DNA of 64,000 nucleotides from UBA3824 sp017541145 (GCA_947168365.1 CAMVLO010000014.1:1-64000), one strand, 5' to 3'; counted from the stretch's first letter, positions 44,085 to 53,522 are shown. Translations and numbers: made by a program. Notes: a model not told the origin generated them from the sequence alone.

Positions 44085-44483
44085 TTAAAATTAATTAATT
44101 GTAAAAAATTTAATGTGTTAGACTTTATTTATAGATATAAATTTTCAGCTGCAAAGTTAATACTATTTTTTTGATTATCACAAGAATTTGTTGACTTTTA
44201 ATATTTAGTTTGTGTTAAATTTTCAAAAGTCAATTTTCTTATAACCGCACAAATGCCTAACGCATATCGTTTGTTTGTAAACAAAAAACATACCGAATAA
44301 TGTAAAACAATTATGTAATTATTTTTCGTCATTATAATAGTAACTTATATATTTAACTGTTTTATAGAATTATAAGTGACCGTAATTTTTTAAATATTTC
44401 TTAATAAATATATTTTTGCTGTTTTCGGTAATACTTTATAAATTAGTATTTCAGAAATTTGAAGATTTTAAAATTACAAAAAA
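44085..44483. promoter_or_regulatory. Divergent spacer between rpsA and tsaD
   Basis: A 399-base gene-free stretch. It holds the minus-strand -7 box for rpsA (plus-strand CAAAGTTA, 44152-44159, with a CAA at 44181-44183, 21 bases further) and a plus-strand TATTTTTG at 44411-44418 that could serve tsaD. No stable S1 leader structure was noticed by eye. Confidence 0.5.
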
Positions 44484-45503
44484 TTGGATATCAATATTTT
44501 AGGTATAGAATCAAGCTGCGATGACACTTCGGCAGCCATAGTTTCTAATGGTATTTTACTTTCTAATGTGATTGCAAGTCAGGCTGTACATTCTGCTTAC
44601 GGCGGAGTTGTACCGGAATTGGCTTCAAGAGCTCATCAACAAAATATTATTCCCGTTGTGGATCAAGCGATTAAACAATCGGGACTCACTAAAGATCAAA
44701 TTAGTGCCGTGGCTTTTACAAGAGGTCCGGGTTTGTTGGGTTCGCTGCTCGTAGGTGTCTCATTTGCAAAGGGTTTCGCATTGGCAGGAAATATTCCGAT
44801 GATTGAAATCAACCATTTGCAAGGTCACGTTTTGAGTCAGTTTGTACACGAAAAAGACAAAGTTGCTAAAAATCCGGATTTTCCGTTTTTAACTTTGCTT
44901 GTATCGGGCGGTCACACACAAATAATAAAGGTGAACGATTATTTTGATATGGAAATTATCGGCAGTACAATTGATGATGCTGCCGGTGAGGCTTTTGATA
45001 AATGTGCAAAGGTAATGGGTTTGGGTTATCCGGGCGGACCTGTTATTGACAAGCACGCTCATCAGGGCAATCACGACGCTTTTAAATTTGCAAAACCTCA
45101 TATCAAAGATTTGGATTTCAGTTTCTCCGGTCTTAAGACTTCGTTTTTGTACACATTGAGAGACGAGATGAAAACTAATCCGAATTTTATCGACGAAAAT
45201 ATTGATGACCTTTGTGCATCGTTGCAATATACGATTATCAGCATTTTGATTGACAAACTCAAAAAGGCTGTAAAACAAACAGGTATCAAACAAATAACAA
45301 TAGGCGGCGGTGTTGCGGCAAATTCAGAACTCCGTGATACTCTTACAGAAACAGCAAAAAGATGCGGTTGGGAAGTTTTTATTCCTGAACGTAAATATAC
45401 AACCGACAATGCTGCTATGATTGCCGGTGCCGGATATTTTAAATATCAGAAAGGCGAATTTGCAACTATGGACCTCGCTCCGGATGCAAGACTAAAATTC
45501 TAA
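44484..45503 (+). CDS. tsaD: tRNA N6-threonylcarbamoyladenosine transferase TsaD
   Basis: A 339-residue ASKHA-fold enzyme that completes t6A37 synthesis on ANN-decoding tRNAs. It has ILGIESSCDDTS at the N-terminus, the metal-binding His111 and His115 in NHLQGH, and later SGGHTQ and AGVAANSEL-like motifs (GGGVAANSEL). The start is TTG: an in-frame TAA lies only 15 bases upstream, there is no ATG between, and the conserved motif begins at codon 5. A K+ channel gene follows after 37 bases on the same strand. Confidence 0.97.
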   Translation: MDINILGIESSCDDTSAAIVSNGILLSNVIASQAVHSAYGGVVPELASRAHQQNIIPVVDQAIKQSGLTKDQISAVAFTRGPGLLGSLLVGVSFAKGFALAGNIPMIEINHLQGHVLSQFVHEKDKVAKNPDFPFLTLLVSGGHTQIIKVNDYFDMEIIGSTIDDAAGEAFDKCAKVMGLGYPGGPVIDKHAHQGNHDAFKFAKPHIKDLDFSFSGLKTSFLYTLRDEMKTNPNFIDENIDDLCASLQYTIISILIDKLKKAVKQTGIKQITIGGGVAANSELRDTLTETAKRCGWEVFIPERKYTTDNAAMIAGAGYFKYQKGEFATMDLAPDARLKF

Positions 45504-45540
45504 AAATCAATTACATTACAAATACAGCTGAACAAAAACT

Positions 45541-46503
45541 ATGGCAAAAATTAAAGAATCTTATAATAATTTAGAAGGTGCACTACATTATTTACTTGAT
45601 GTAAAAGACGAACATAACAAACTATCAAAAGCATTCAACTATTTCATGATGTTTTTGATTATACTGTCAGTCGGCGAAATGACTTTGGAAACGGACGACT
45701 CGATTTTTGTACCGTACCGAGATTATTTTTTGCAATTTGACTTTTTTACAGTAATTGTGTTCACTTTTGAATATTTATCAAGAATTTTAACTGCGCATCT
45801 TGATGACGAAGATTATCCAATACACCGGAACAAATGGAAAAGTATAAAAAAATATATTTTCTCGTTTTACGGTTTGATTGATTTGATTTCAATTTTGCCA
45901 TACTACTTGAGTTTTACAAATATAGATTTGCGAATACTCAGGATGTTCAGACTATTTAGATTTTTGAGAGTACTGAAAATAGCACGTTACAATCGTTCTA
46001 TTGATATCATTGGCAGCGTTTTCAAAGAAAAACAAGCAGAATTGATGGTAACATCATGCCTTATTATAATAGTAATGATAATATCATCATTTGTTATGTA
46101 TTACGCTGAACATGAAGATTATCCGGAAGCATTTCCGAATGTGATAAGCTGTTTTTGGTGGGCAATTGTAACACTTACAACCATCGGATACGGCGACGTA
46201 GTACCACAAACCTTGCTTGGAAAAATTGTAGGAGGCATTATGGCATTTCTCGGAATAGGACTTGTAGCGATGCCTACCGGTATTATTAGCGCAGGTTTTT
46301 TACAGAAAATCAGCGAGATAAAAGAAACACAAAAGAGTGATAACAAAATAAAAGATAACAAATCAACAAAAACAGAAGACGAAAATCCGGACACTTCCAA
46401 CGATGAAACGGAAGAAAACGCAAACGAAAGTTGTAAACATGATACAACAGACGACAACGGCAAAAAACATTACTGCCCTTATTGCGGACACCGTTTGGAT
46501 TAA
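45541..46503 (+). CDS. Voltage-gated-type potassium channel with C-terminal zinc ribbon
   Basis: A 320-residue six-TM ion channel. The S4 helix has regularly spaced arginines (LRILRMFRLFRFLRVLKIAR), and the selectivity filter TTIGYGD is at about 213-219. After S6 an unusual tail of about 65 residues follows: a highly charged Lys/Glu/Asp linker and then CKHDTTDDNGKKHYCPYCGH, with cysteines at 312 and 315 and the C-terminal His. This looks like a small zinc ribbon and is not part of the canonical channel fold. Confidence 0.92.
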   Translation: MAKIKESYNNLEGALHYLLDVKDEHNKLSKAFNYFMMFLIILSVGEMTLETDDSIFVPYRDYFLQFDFFTVIVFTFEYLSRILTAHLDDEDYPIHRNKWKSIKKYIFSFYGLIDLISILPYYLSFTNIDLRILRMFRLFRFLRVLKIARYNRSIDIIGSVFKEKQAELMVTSCLIIIVMIISSFVMYYAEHEDYPEAFPNVISCFWWAIVTLTTIGYGDVVPQTLLGKIVGGIMAFLGIGLVAMPTGIISAGFLQKISEIKETQKSDNKIKDNKSTKTEDENPDTSNDETEENANESCKHDTTDDNGKKHYCPYCGHRLD

Positions 46504-46593
46504 AAATAAATTTTACCCAAAAAACAATTGATGTTTTTGAAACAAATTCTAAAAAAAGCAGTATAAAATATCAAACAGTAACAATCACTAAAT

Positions 46594-48840
46594 ATGGCAG
46601 AAGTTAGAGCAGAGAAAAAAGAATTAACACCGGCAGAAACTATTTTGCACCGACGGGTATATACCGAAGAGGATACGGACAGGATGTTTGAACAGTTGAT
46701 GGTAGGCGATCTCTACTTTAAAACACCGGAAGACAAGGCACTTGTACGCAAAGCATACAATTTAGCACGTAATGTATACAAAGGTCAGAAAAGACACACC
46801 GGCGATAGCTTTATATACCATTTGTTTGACGTGATGTCTATTGTAGTACAAGATATCGGACTTGGTGCAGTGGGCGCAGCAGCGGGATTACTTCACGAAA
46901 TAACATTTCAGACCGATTACAAAAAAGACGACATCGCAAACCTTTTCAACGAGAAAATCGCGTTTATTGTGGATTCGCTCGTAAGAATAAAAGGTACAAG
47001 TGAATATTTCAAAGATTCAGAACCAGAAGTTTACAAGAAAATTATACTCGGACTTACCGATGATATACGAATAATTCTCATAAAACTTGCCGACAGACTT
47101 ACCAATCTTAGAACATTGGAAATCAAATCGATGGACACTCAATACAAAGTGTCTTACGAAACAATGCAAATCTATGTACCATTAGCTCACAGATTGGGAT
47201 TGAGTAAGATAAAAACCGAATTGGAAACTTTATCTTTTAAATTTCTCAACAGAAAGGCATACAACGAGATAAGTTCACTTATGCAACTTTCGGAAAATGC
47301 GTCGATAAATTATATCAACAAATTCAGCCTTCCGATAATTGCAAAACTTGTACAAAACGGAATAAAATTCGATATCAAAGGCCGTCCCAAAAGTGTGTAC
47401 TCCATCTATCAAAAAATGAAAAAAAAACATGTAACATTTGATGAAGTATACGACAAATTTGCATTGAGAATAATTTTCACGCCGAAAGATCCGGAGCATG
47501 AGAAAGAAGAATGTCTGAAAATTGTACAATTATTATCAGAAGATTATTACATCCATCCGGAGCGCACTCGTGATTGGATTACACAGCCGAAAGAAAACGG
47601 TTATGAAGCTTATCATATTACAGTTTACGATTCAAGAAACAAACGTTGGGTGGAAATACAAATCCGCTCCGAACGCATGAACGAAATTGCAGAATACGGT
47701 TTTGCAGCTCACTGGAAATACAAAGGAATCAAAGACAAAAAAGCAGAATTCGACGATAAACTCAAGACTATCAAGGAGAAACTTGAAGATCCGAATATCA
47801 GGAATTTTGACTTTTTGGAAGATTTCAAACTCCTTCTTTCCGACGAAATTTCGGTATACTCTCCCGAAGGCGATGTTATGGCGTTAAAATCGGGTGCTAC
47901 AGTTTTGGACTATGCTTACATCAAAAATCCAGAAATGGCAAAATCTTGTATCGGTGCCAAGGTAAACCACAAAATGATGTCAATAAGTACAAAACTTCAT
48001 AACGGCGACCTTGTAGAACCTGTTACAAGCAATTACACTCAACCCAAACCGGAATGGCTGAATATCGTAGAAACCACTCAGGCTTTCAATATCTTGAAAG
48101 AGCAGCTTCACGATTTTATAAAAGTAGAAATTGCCGAGGGACAAAATATACTTCATAATCTGTACCTGAAATACAAGGTAAAAAACGAGAAAGCTCTGAC
48201 TACCAGCTTGATGTCTGATTTTTCATGCAACACCAAAACAGATTTGTATCATGCTGTTTCTACAGGAAAAATCACGACCCAAGAACTGGAAAACAGCGTA
48301 AAAAAAGCAGTCGGCAACACAATCGTAAGATTTTGGAAACTACAATTCGGTAACAACAACAAAGAAAACGAATCCGATATAAGTCAACTCGTAAAAGACG
48401 ACAACGGCGACGTAACTTACCAATTGGCAGAATGTTGCAACACATTGCCGGGCGACGATGCGATAGGAATTTTGGCAGATGACAAAAGTTGTGTGTATAT
48501 CCACAAGAAAACTTGTCTCTACGCACAAATGAAAGTAAAAGAAAATCCGTTATGTTTGATTCCCGTAACATGGAAAGAATCAAAAGAACTTAGCGGAATT
48601 GCCAAACTGAATTTGGAAGGTGTTGACAGAAAAGGTATTGCACAAAAAATCATAACAATCGTAACACAAGAATTCGACTTGAATCTGAAAATGATACACA
48701 TCGAAACCGATGATTGCAGTTTTTCAGGACAGTTGGAAGTTTACGTAAGAAACCAAGATCACCTCGAAAAACTCGTGAACAAACTTTCAGAAGTAGAAGG
48801 CATTCTAAACATCATGGTAGAAGGTGAAGAAATTTATTAG
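46594..48840 (+). CDS. RelA/SpoT-family (p)ppGpp synthetase with degenerate hydrolase site
   Basis: A 748-residue long RSH protein. N-terminal HD domain: the metal His76 is present, but the canonical HDxxED reads HEITFQ (101-106), so Asp is replaced by Glu and the catalytic Glu-Asp by Phe-Gln. KLADRLTNLRTL is kept. The synthetase has GRPKSVYSIYQKM, YDKFALRIIF, PKENGYEAYH and VEIQIRSERM. TGS (about 425-480), a CC/zinc-finger region (AECCNTLPGDD, from about 611) and a C-terminal ACT domain follow. It probably makes but does not degrade ppGpp; another RSH in the genome would be needed for hydrolysis. Confidence 0.92.
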   Translation: MAEVRAEKKELTPAETILHRRVYTEEDTDRMFEQLMVGDLYFKTPEDKALVRKAYNLARNVYKGQKRHTGDSFIYHLFDVMSIVVQDIGLGAVGAAAGLLHEITFQTDYKKDDIANLFNEKIAFIVDSLVRIKGTSEYFKDSEPEVYKKIILGLTDDIRIILIKLADRLTNLRTLEIKSMDTQYKVSYETMQIYVPLAHRLGLSKIKTELETLSFKFLNRKAYNEISSLMQLSENASINYINKFSLPIIAKLVQNGIKFDIKGRPKSVYSIYQKMKKKHVTFDEVYDKFALRIIFTPKDPEHEKEECLKIVQLLSEDYYIHPERTRDWITQPKENGYEAYHITVYDSRNKRWVEIQIRSERMNEIAEYGFAAHWKYKGIKDKKAEFDDKLKTIKEKLEDPNIRNFDFLEDFKLLLSDEISVYSPEGDVMALKSGATVLDYAYIKNPEMAKSCIGAKVNHKMMSISTKLHNGDLVEPVTSNYTQPKPEWLNIVETTQAFNILKEQLHDFIKVEIAEGQNILHNLYLKYKVKNEKALTTSLMSDFSCNTKTDLYHAVSTGKITTQELENSVKKAVGNTIVRFWKLQFGNNNKENESDISQLVKDDNGDVTYQLAECCNTLPGDDAIGILADDKSCVYIHKKTCLYAQMKVKENPLCLIPVTWKESKELSGIAKLNLEGVDRKGIAQKIITIVTQEFDLNLKMIHIETDDCSFSGQLEVYVRNQDHLEKLVNKLSEVEGILNIMVEGEEIY

Positions 48841-48860
48841 CATATAACAAATAAATTCAA

Positions 48861-48868
48861 TATATTTG
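48861..48868 (+). promoter_or_regulatory. -7 box for the Crp/Fnr regulator gene
   Basis: TATATTTG, 32 bases before the ATG; no -33 TTG at the ideal spacing. Confidence 0.5.
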
Positions 48869-48900
48869 CAGCGAAAACAAATAAACAATAAGGAAACAAA

Positions 48901-49590
48901 ATGTTGAATACAAATTTAACAAAGTGTGATAACTGCTTTTTCAAACACGGAATTTGCAAAGGTCTGACAGAAAACGAATTTAAATCGATTTTTGAAACTA
49001 CAACACAACATACTTACAAAAAAGGCGAAACTATATTCAAACAAGGTGTAAAATGTACAGAACTAATATATTTAACTGAAGGAATAGTAAAATTTGTAAG
49101 CGACAGCAACGGTAAAGAACTTATCGTAGCAATCGACAAAGCTCAAACATTATTGGGTTTAGCAAATATTCTTAATGAAGATATAAATTTATTCACCATA
49201 ATTGCAATTGAAGAATGTCAAGGCTGTGTAATAAATTTGAATAAATTCAAAATTTTTACAACAACAAACAGAAAATTTTTGTTTGAAATAATGAGTATGG
49301 GAACTCAGATGTTCAGATCAGCAATTTTCAACTTTATTTCTATCGCCAAAAAACAAAGCAACGGACGAATTGCTGATGTATTATTGTATCTTTCTGACAA
49401 AATTTACGAATCTAAGTCATTCAGTCTCAGCCTTTCAAGACAAGAATTGGCAGATTACGCAGGCTGTAGCAAAGAGCAATTGATACATACATTGCGTACA
49501 TTTTCCAACGACGGAATAATTACAATAAGCGGTAAAAAAATTGAGATTATCGACCATGCTAAATTGTTAACACTCAGCAGAGTAGGCTAA
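48901..49590 (+). CDS. Crp/Fnr-family transcriptional regulator
   Basis: A 229-residue regulator. The N-terminal Cys cluster CDNCFFKHGIC (Cys9, 12, 19) has near-FNR spacing (CxxCx6C). A cyclic-nucleotide-binding-like beta barrel follows (about 25-125) with two further cysteines (106, 109). A C-terminal winged HTH has LSRQELADYAGCSKEQLIHTLRTF as helices 2-3. The cysteine pattern suggests an Fe-S or redox sensor rather than a cAMP receptor. No effector is known. Confidence 0.9.
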   Translation: MLNTNLTKCDNCFFKHGICKGLTENEFKSIFETTTQHTYKKGETIFKQGVKCTELIYLTEGIVKFVSDSNGKELIVAIDKAQTLLGLANILNEDINLFTIIAIEECQGCVINLNKFKIFTTTNRKFLFEIMSMGTQMFRSAIFNFISIAKKQSNGRIADVLLYLSDKIYESKSFSLSLSRQELADYAGCSKEQLIHTLRTFSNDGIITISGKKIEIIDHAKLLTLSRVG

Positions 49591-50303
49591 AAAGTTCCGC
49601 CCCATTCGTATGAAATTTTAAACATGTAAGATGCCTGAAATTTTATATCATGGCATTCGATAGCCCCATTTTTGTTGACAGTTTTAACATTCCACGGATA
49701 ATGCAGTTTTACAAACTCAGGACCGAAAGATAGATTTACTTTACATAACCTCACTCCTACCGACGGATTGATATACATGCCGGAATAATCATTGTACTCA
49801 TCGTCGGTAGCAGAATAACCATAACGCAAATCCAAAAACGGTGTAATTCTGCGATCAAGAAAATCGAATCTCAAATCCATATAGAGCGGCAAAACCAAAG
49901 CAAGAGTCGCACTTTCGTCGTAAGTTCCATAATACCAATGATCTAAATAAGCTTGCTCTCCTACTCCGATTCCAAAATAGACATACGGATTAAGCTGCCA
50001 ACCAATAGAAAACGAAAAATCCAAAACGCTGCAAGTATAACGGTCAAAAGCCTTTTGAACTCCAAATTCACAAAAAATTCTCCAACCTTTGGTCAGATAC
50101 GAACTATTGTTGAAACGATGAGAATTTGCGATATGCTCGTGATAATTTTCCCAACCGTCTTCGGAATTATCAGTACCTCTGTAATTAAAAATTTTTGCAG
50201 TAGAATCCGAAGTGTCCGACGAAATTATAACAACATCATCCGACTGGGAAAAAACTGGCTGACAAATAGTTAACAAAAAAAACAGAATACAAAATACTTT
50301 CAT
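49587..50303 (-). CDS. Outer-membrane beta-barrel protein, small
   Basis: A 238-residue exported protein with a signal peptide (MKVFCILFFLLTICQPVFSQ). A Ser/Asp-rich region follows, then repeated amphipathic strands ending in aromatic residues (FGVQKAFDRYTCSVLDFSFSIGWQL, ALVLPLYMDLRFDF). It fits the small OMP_b-brl barrels common in Bacteroidota. Its stop overlaps the end of the convergent Crp/Fnr gene by 4 bases. A consensus-like promoter lies upstream on the minus strand (TATATTTG, plus 50327-50334; CAA 50353-50355, 18-base spacing). Confidence 0.75.
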   Translation of the reverse strand: MKVFCILFFLLTICQPVFSQSDDVVIISSDTSDSTAKIFNYRGTDNSEDGWENYHEHIANSHRFNNSSYLTKGWRIFCEFGVQKAFDRYTCSVLDFSFSIGWQLNPYVYFGIGVGEQAYLDHWYYGTYDESATLALVLPLYMDLRFDFLDRRITPFLDLRYGYSATDDEYNDYSGMYINPSVGVRLCKVNLSFGPEFVKLHYPWNVKTVNKNGAIECHDIKFQASYMFKISYEWGGTF

Positions 50304-50326
50304 ACAAATTGATTTTTGAGTTTCCT

Positions 50327-50355
50327 CAAATATACAATAAATTTAAGATAAACAA
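50327..50355 (-). promoter_or_regulatory. Promoter of the small OMP gene
   Basis: Minus strand: TTG (plus CAA 50353-50355), 18 bases, TATATTTG (plus CAAATATA 50327-50334). Confidence 0.6.
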
Positions 50356-50407
50356 ACAAAAACTAAGAAATTTGCATCAAGAAAAAGGTTTTTTTTTTAC
50401 ATAAAAA

Positions 50408-50434
50408 AAGTCCGAAGTTAAAAACTCCGGACTT
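50408..50434 (-). terminator. Terminator of the 281-residue lipoprotein gene
   Basis: Stem AAGTCCGAAGT / ACTCCGGACTT, one mismatch, short T-run on the minus strand. Confidence 0.7.
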
Positions 50435-50467
50435 AATAATATTTTAATTTCTAGATGAATTCAGAAA

Positions 50468-51313
50468 TTATTTAGAAAAAGAATAACCATTAACGTCAAC
50501 AGTTAAACCACTTGCTGATTTGATGGTAACTGCTTTTACTGTAGCATCGCCATCAGCTGTGTTGACAATATCATTAACTTTACAAATACAACCGCTAGCT
50601 GTGATAATAACACCACCTTTAGTGATAGATTCTACAGCTGAACCATTCTGGAAAAGAGCAACTTTACCAGCTTTAGCTGCGATTTCTGAATTTGCTGCCT
50701 TAGAACCTCTTTTCAAACCTGTAACAGTCTTACCATCTTCAGAAGATTCAGCAATAATTTCACAAGCTTTTGTTTTTGCTGTTTCCATATTGAAAGCCTC
50801 ATTGTTAACAATTGAGAGATAAGAACCAGTGTTTGATTTTGATGCTCCGATTTTGTAATCCAAAGTTTCACCCAAAGCTACGTTTACAGGGTTCTTTGTT
50901 GCTTTAGTTTTGATTACAAGTGTGTAAAGATCAACTGGAATTTCAGAACTTGTAATATTTGTAAGACTGAATATTTTTTCTTTTGTTACTTTACCATCAT
51001 CAGCAATGTTTTTGATTTTTTCTTTAACTTGATCATTTGATTCGAGGAAGTCATAAACGGCCTTACCTGACTGATCTTGAAGTTGAAATGTTCTGATTTT
51101 AGCATTTGAAGAAACATCACCAATAAAAGTAATTGTTCCGTTTGAGTTAGCTCTAATCTTAAAGTTAGATGCATCAATTACCTCGTCTACAGAAACAAGG
51201 TCAACAACTGTTGAATCATCATCTTTGCTACAAGATGAAAGTGAAACTGTGGTTGTCAATGAACCAAGGGCAAGCATGAAAATTGCTGCACCTGAAAAGA
51301 AAATTTTCTTCAT
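50468..51313 (-). CDS. Hypothetical lipoprotein
   Basis: A 281-residue lipoprotein with signal MKKIFFSGAAIFMLALGSLTTTVSLSSC and lipobox Cys28. An Asp-rich start (SKDDDSTVVDLVSVDEVID) is followed by predicted beta-sandwich strands. A notable ASGCICKVNDI sequence near 240 is the only extra cysteine pair. The Ser/Thr/Ala/Lys-rich composition, richer in GC than neighbours, is typical of surface lipoproteins. Function not recognised. It is monocistronic, with its own terminator, and a candidate -7 box TATGTTTG lies on the minus strand (plus 51394-51401). Confidence 0.75.
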   Translation of the reverse strand: MKKIFFSGAAIFMLALGSLTTTVSLSSCSKDDDSTVVDLVSVDEVIDASNFKIRANSNGTITFIGDVSSNAKIRTFQLQDQSGKAVYDFLESNDQVKEKIKNIADDGKVTKEKIFSLTNITSSEIPVDLYTLVIKTKATKNPVNVALGETLDYKIGASKSNTGSYLSIVNNEAFNMETAKTKACEIIAESSEDGKTVTGLKRGSKAANSEIAAKAGKVALFQNGSAVESITKGGVIITASGCICKVNDIVNTADGDATVKAVTIKSASGLTVDVNGYSFSK

Positions 51314-51569
51314 TTTTAATTTGTTTTAAAGTTGATAAATTATTTTGTTAATAAATTAATTTTTGTGAATATGTGTTTAACTGTATCACGCAGCAAACAT
51401 ACACAGAAAAAACGAAACACCCGTTTAATTTATTGTTAATATTTTTAAAATCTTTACATTTTTTTACAAATTTTTCAAATTCAATTCATTTGAACGGTTT
51501 TCTGCGTACATTTTCGTACCAATAGTTGAAAAAGTTTTTTCAAAATGAATTTTTTATTACAAAATAAAG

Positions 51570-51577
51570 TATTTTTG
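51570..51577 (+). promoter_or_regulatory. -7 box for the aminotransferase gene
   Basis: TATTTTTG, 23 bases before the ATG at 51601; -33 unclear. Confidence 0.4.
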
Positions 51578-51600
51578 TAGCATTAAAAAAAGGAATCATC

Positions 51601-52731
51601 ATGTTAGAAAAAATGAAACCCTTCATTGTAATGGAGGTTTTGGAAAAGGCTCAAGAGCTTGAACGTAAGGGTATTAACATAATTCACATGGAAGTTGGTG
51701 AACCGGATTTTGATGTACCGGCTTGCGTAAAAAATGCGGTTAACGAGGCAATGCAACTTGGTAAAACACATTATACTCATTCGCTCGGTGATGTGGATTT
51801 ACGTAATGAAATCAAAAACCTTTACAAAAGAGAATATGGCGTAGAATTCAGTGAAAATCAAATAGTTGTAGATGCCGGCTCGTCACCGTCGATTCTTATG
51901 GTATTGCGTGTGCTTTGCTCTCCCGGCGACGAGGTTATTGTTTTTAATCCCGGATATTCGTGCTACTCCAATTTTATTTTGGCTGTTAATGCCGTGCCCA
52001 AAGAAATAAAACTTGCACCGGAAAATGGTTTTAAGATTGATATTGAGGATGTTAAAAAGGCTATAACATGTAAAACAAAAGCAATTTTTATTAATTCACC
52101 ATCCAATCCGTTTGGAACTTTGATTGAACCTGAAATCATGCAATCTATTGCTAATCTGGGAATTACTGTAATTTCAGATGAAATTTATCATGGTTTGGTT
52201 TACGAAGGCAAAGCTCACTCTATTCTTGAATACACGAAAAATGCTTTTGTGCTCAACGGCTTTTCCAAAAGATTTGCGATGACAGGTTTACGACTTGGTT
52301 ATCTTGTTGCACCTGAGCAATATATGAGAACTTTGCAAATTATGCAACAAAATCTTTTCATCTGCGCACCGTCAGTTTCGCAATATGCCGGAATTGCTGC
52401 TATAAAATATGCAAGTGAAGATGTGGAAAGAATGAAAAAAATTTATAACGAGCGACGCATATATTTAATAAGTGTGTTGGAAAAAATCGGGTTCAAAATT
52501 TGGACAAAACCACAAGGAGCGTTTTACGTTTATGCCGACGCAAGAAAATTTACCAATGACAGTTATAAATTTGCGTTTGAAATATTGGAAAATGCGCACG
52601 TTGGCGTAACCCCTGGCACAGATTTTGGCAGTCAAGGTGAAGGATTTCTGCGTTTTTCTTATGCAAATTCGTTGGAAAACTTGCAAGAAGGAATGCGGAG
52701 ATTAGAAGAATATTTAAAGATAAAACCCTAA
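51601..52731 (+). CDS. PLP-dependent class I/II aminotransferase
   Basis: A 376-residue fold-type I aminotransferase. VGEPDFDVPACVKNAV (N-terminus), NSPSNPFGT, SDEIYHGLVY, the PLP Lys223 in NGFSKRFAMTGLRLGYLV and the C-terminal FLRFSYANS with substrate-binding Arg are all present. These fit the aspartate/alanine-type subgroup, but the amino-acid specificity cannot be read from the sequence. The next gene, a lipoprotein, begins 2 bases after the stop, so they share a transcript. Confidence 0.93.
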   Translation: MLEKMKPFIVMEVLEKAQELERKGINIIHMEVGEPDFDVPACVKNAVNEAMQLGKTHYTHSLGDVDLRNEIKNLYKREYGVEFSENQIVVDAGSSPSILMVLRVLCSPGDEVIVFNPGYSCYSNFILAVNAVPKEIKLAPENGFKIDIEDVKKAITCKTKAIFINSPSNPFGTLIEPEIMQSIANLGITVISDEIYHGLVYEGKAHSILEYTKNAFVLNGFSKRFAMTGLRLGYLVAPEQYMRTLQIMQQNLFICAPSVSQYAGIAAIKYASEDVERMKKIYNERRIYLISVLEKIGFKIWTKPQGAFYVYADARKFTNDSYKFAFEILENAHVGVTPGTDFGSQGEGFLRFSYANSLENLQEGMRRLEEYLKIKP

Positions 52732-52733
52732 TT

Positions 52734-53336
52734 ATGAAAAAGCTGATAAAAATATTTTTGCTTGCAGCAGCATTGATACCAACCGGCTGTAAAAATGATC
52801 AAAACTCTGATAATAAACAGTTTATAGAATCTCCAAACGGTAAATATACTGTAACATTGCCCAAAGATATGCACACGATGTCGGGTATAAATAGTTCGGC
52901 GCAAATTCAATACGCAAATCTCGACAAGGGCATTTCGTTTATGGTAATAGAAGAGGATATTCACGAATACAAAAAGCTTATCGACCAGAATATCAAGGTG
53001 TTTAGCGAGGCAGAATGTTTTGATTCTACAAAAAACAAAAATATTTACGGGCTTGCCGGATTTGAATTTTTGGTGATTGACCATTTGGTAAACCATTCGG
53101 ACAATTTTACGATAGAATCCAAGCAAAACAAAGATACAATAATCAACGATTTAAAAGCCAGAATCCTAGAATACAAAGAAAAAATAAAAGGCGAAAAGTC
53201 ATACGTTGTATTATGTTTGTACGAAAGTGCTACAAATTTTTATCAAGTATATGCAATGACTTCACAAAAACGAATTGTAGAAAACAAAAACGATATGTTT
53301 GAAATGGTAAAATCGCTGAAAATCAAGACAAATTAA
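52734..53336 (+). CDS. Hypothetical lipoprotein co-transcribed with the aminotransferase
   Basis: A 200-residue lipoprotein (MKKLIKIFLLAAALIPTGC, Cys19 lipidated). The mature domain resembles PsbP-like/lipid-binding folds in outline (ESPNGKYTVTLPKDMHTMSG near the start, repeated FEFLVIDH strand, late VYAMTSQKRI). No family is assigned. The close spacing with the aminotransferase gene suggests translational coupling rather than shared function. Confidence 0.7.
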   Translation: MKKLIKIFLLAAALIPTGCKNDQNSDNKQFIESPNGKYTVTLPKDMHTMSGINSSAQIQYANLDKGISFMVIEEDIHEYKKLIDQNIKVFSEAECFDSTKNKNIYGLAGFEFLVIDHLVNHSDNFTIESKQNKDTIINDLKARILEYKEKIKGEKSYVVLCLYESATNFYQVYAMTSQKRIVENKNDMFEMVKSLKIKTN

Positions 53337-53340
53337 AAAA

Positions 53341-53375
53341 AATGCCGGCAGAAATTAATCAATCCGGCATTTTTA
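53341..53375 (+). terminator. Terminator of the aminotransferase unit
   Basis: Stem AATGCCGG (53341-53348) / CCGGCATT (53364-53371), then TTTTT. Confidence 0.8.
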
Positions 53376-53473
53376 GGTTAAAAAAAATCAAACAAACAAT
53401 CAAATCGTTGGAAGAAGATGAACTTCTTTCATTTGTACACTGCAAAATTAGTTGATAAAATAAAAAACGGCAA

Positions 53474-53522
53474 TACCATAAAATAGGGATTTTACAACAT
53501 GTTTTATCCCCATTTTATGGTA
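53474..53522. repeat. Long intergenic inverted repeat
   Basis: A 17-bp inverted repeat TACCATAAAATAGGGAT / ATCCCCATTTTATGGTA with a single mismatch and a 15-base loop containing ACATGT. It stands alone between the terminator at 53341 and the promoter at 53656, with no T-run after it, so it is not an obvious terminator. Confidence 0.75.
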
